From Paenibacillus gallinarum (GTDB lineage Bacteria > Bacillota > Bacilli > Paenibacillales > Paenibacillaceae): a DNA stretch of 64,000 nt. The DNA is taken from assembly GCF_014836635.1 (NCBI RefSeq), contig NZ_JACSQL010000014.1, positions 1 to 64,000 on the forward strand, read 5' to 3'. The notes below the pieces were generated by a model. The model made no database searches, was not told where the DNA came from, and worked only from the letters and a program-made list of their open reading frames with translations. Below, in pieces: positions 62,749 to 64,000 of this stretch (position 1 is the first letter of the stretch; the number at the start of each line of letters is the position of its first letter). A program made the position numbers and the translations under genes.

Positions 62749-62890
62749 TTTGAAGCAATATTCAACCTTTTGTTCATACTTTACACAATATTTATAGGAA
62801 AACTCGGAATTAATTCTTTTCAAAAGGTTCAAGTTATGAGAGAATATGGAAAATACGAGGTAGCCATCTCGTTAAGGAGGAATAAGTAAT

Positions 62891-64000
62891 ATGTCAAATG
62901 ACAAAAAGGACTTTGCTTTTGAAACGCTCGCTGTACACGCAGGTCAGGAAATTGATCCTACGACCTTATCTAGAGCGGTTCCTTTGTATCAGACGACTTC
63001 TTATGGATTCCGTGACAGTGAACATGCAGCTAATTTATTTTCCCTTCAAGAATTCGGAAATATTTATACAAGAATCACTAATCCTACAACGGATGTATTC
63101 GAGAAACGAATTGCCGCTCTTGAAGGCGGAGCAGGAGCACTTGCCACAGCTTCAGGTCAAGCTGCAATCACCTTTTCTATCCTGAATATTGCAGGTAGTG
63201 GGGATGAAATCGTATCTTCCTCCAGCCTATATGGCGGTACGTATAACCTATTTTCGAATACACTGAAGAAGCTTGGGATTACCGCTCATTTTGTAGATTC
63301 TACAGATCCCGAAAACTTCCGAGCTGCGATTACAGATAAAACAAAAGCCATCTATGCAGAGACCATTGGAAACCCGCAAGGGAATGTACTTGATATCGAA
63401 GCGGTCGCAGAGATTGCACACAACAGTGGAATACCTCTGATCGTAGATAATACGTTCCCAAGTCCATACCTGTTAAGACCCATTGAGCATGGAGCTGATA
63501 TCGTGGTTCATTCGGCTACCAAATTTATAGGCGGGCACGGTACTTCGATTGGTGGGGTGATTGTTGACAGCGGGAAGTTTGATTGGAGTGTGAGCGGCAA
63601 ATTCCCTGGTCTGACAGAACCGGATCCAAGTTATCATGGGTTAAAATATACAGAGGCGGTAGGAGAGCTAGCCTACATTATAAAAGCCAGGGTTCAGTTA
63701 CTTCGTGATTTGGGCTCAAGTATTGCACCATTTAATTCATGGTTATTGCTCCAGGGCCTTGAGACCCTTCATCTCCGTCTCGAACGCCACAGTTCCAATG
63801 CACTGCAAGTTGCTGAGTATTTAGAAAGCCATCCAGATGTAGAGTGGGTAAGCTATGCAGGATTACCGAGCCATCCATCCTATTCACTTGCACAGAAATA
63901 TCTGCCTAGAGGGCAGGGAGCCATCCTTACCTTCGGTATCAAAGGCGGAGCAGATGCAGGGGCAAAGTTAATCGAAAATGTACAGTTGTTCTCCCACTTA
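62891..64000 (+). CDS. metY: O-acetylhomoserine sulfhydrylase, 3' end beyond window
   Basis: This PLP enzyme of methionine synthesis converts O-acetylhomoserine and sulfide to homocysteine. The first 370 codons are present and open to the window end (the full protein should be about 430). Seen: FETLAVHAGQEID, YTRITNPTTDVFE, ASGQAAITF, VDNTFPSPYLLRP, and the cofactor lysine Lys211 in SATKFIGGHG. AAGGAGG lies ten bases before the ATG. The 142 bases upstream show no SAM or T-box riboswitch that I can recognise. Confidence 0.95.
   Translation, partial: MSNDKKDFAFETLAVHAGQEIDPTTLSRAVPLYQTTSYGFRDSEHAANLFSLQEFGNIYTRITNPTTDVFEKRIAALEGGAGALATASGQAAITFSILNIAGSGDEIVSSSSLYGGTYNLFSNTLKKLGITAHFVDSTDPENFRAAITDKTKAIYAETIGNPQGNVLDIEAVAEIAHNSGIPLIVDNTFPSPYLLRPIEHGADIVVHSATKFIGGHGTSIGGVIVDSGKFDWSVSGKFPGLTEPDPSYHGLKYTEAVGELAYIIKARVQLLRDLGSSIAPFNSWLLLQGLETLHLRLERHSSNALQVAEYLESHPDVEWVSYAGLPSHPSYSLAQKYLPRGQGAILTFGIKGGADAGAKLIENVQLFSHL

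Noticed and set aside
62749..62890. Possible SAM (S-box) or T-box leader before the sulfhydrylase gene
   Set aside because: The stretch is too short and lacks the S-box core and a T-box sequence.

Overview
The window looks like chromosomal DNA of an AT-rich, low-GC Gram-positive bacterium of the Paenibacillus type. Three observations support this. The order sigW-rsiW-cdaA-cdaR-glmM-(glmS ribozyme)-glmS is the Bacillales arrangement. A YesM/YesN two-component system sits next to LplB/YtcP/LplA-type oligosaccharide transport, which is abundant in Paenibacillus. The regulatory signals (CcpA cre, Fur, MhqR-type and sigma-W-type sites) are of Bacillus type. I see no phage, transposase, CRISPR array or rRNA. 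The species assignment is inference.

Layout. 1-3.5 kb: the end of a tRNA cluster (Arg, Pro, Gly) and PEP carboxylase. 3.6-11.4 kb: envelope-stress sigma factor and anti-sigma factor, c-di-AMP synthase and its regulator, then GlmM and GlmS with a glmS ribozyme. 11.9-18.3 kb: an AraC regulator divergent from an alpha-galactosidase / sucrose-type PTS / sucrose-6-P hydrolase operon with two cre sites. 18.6-26.6 kb: HtrA-like protease with a zinc-ribbon partner, VanZ-like protein, CPBP protease, sugar-efflux-type MFS, AraC regulator and alpha/beta hydrolase. 26.7-29.4 kb: an MhqR-like quinone-stress regulon with two matching 18-bp palindromes. 29.5-36 kb: phosphodiester glycosidase, FrnE-like DsbA, a small SR1P-like peptide gene, a cation/proton antiporter with a terminator-bearing leader, a DUF420 protein, and a second MarR regulator with nitroreductase and monooxygenase.

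36-42.4 kb: a Fur-boxed siderophore ABC operon matching yclNOPQ, an aldo/keto reductase, a thioredoxin-like protein and UppP. 42.6-53.6 kb: a YesMN system, two permeases, two paralogous binding lipoproteins and a GH1 beta-glucosidase, linked by cre sites and a repeated CGAAAACGTTT motif. 53.8-58.3 kb: an 88-residue membrane protein and the qoxABCD quinol oxidase, each with striking upstream motif architecture. 58.5-62.7 kb: deoC, then kduI-DeoR-kduD-isomerase for hexuronate breakdown. 62.9-64 kb: the start of an O-acetylhomoserine sulfhydrylase that runs off the window.

The main themes are carbohydrate use under catabolite control, envelope and cell-wall homeostasis, redox and quinone defence, and respiration. 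The best candidates for something undescribed are the leader RNA upstream of the antiporter, the helically phased hexamer array before the 88-residue membrane protein, and a sigma-W-type promoter placed between sigW and rsiW. All promoters, operators and terminators here were read by eye, without scoring software.
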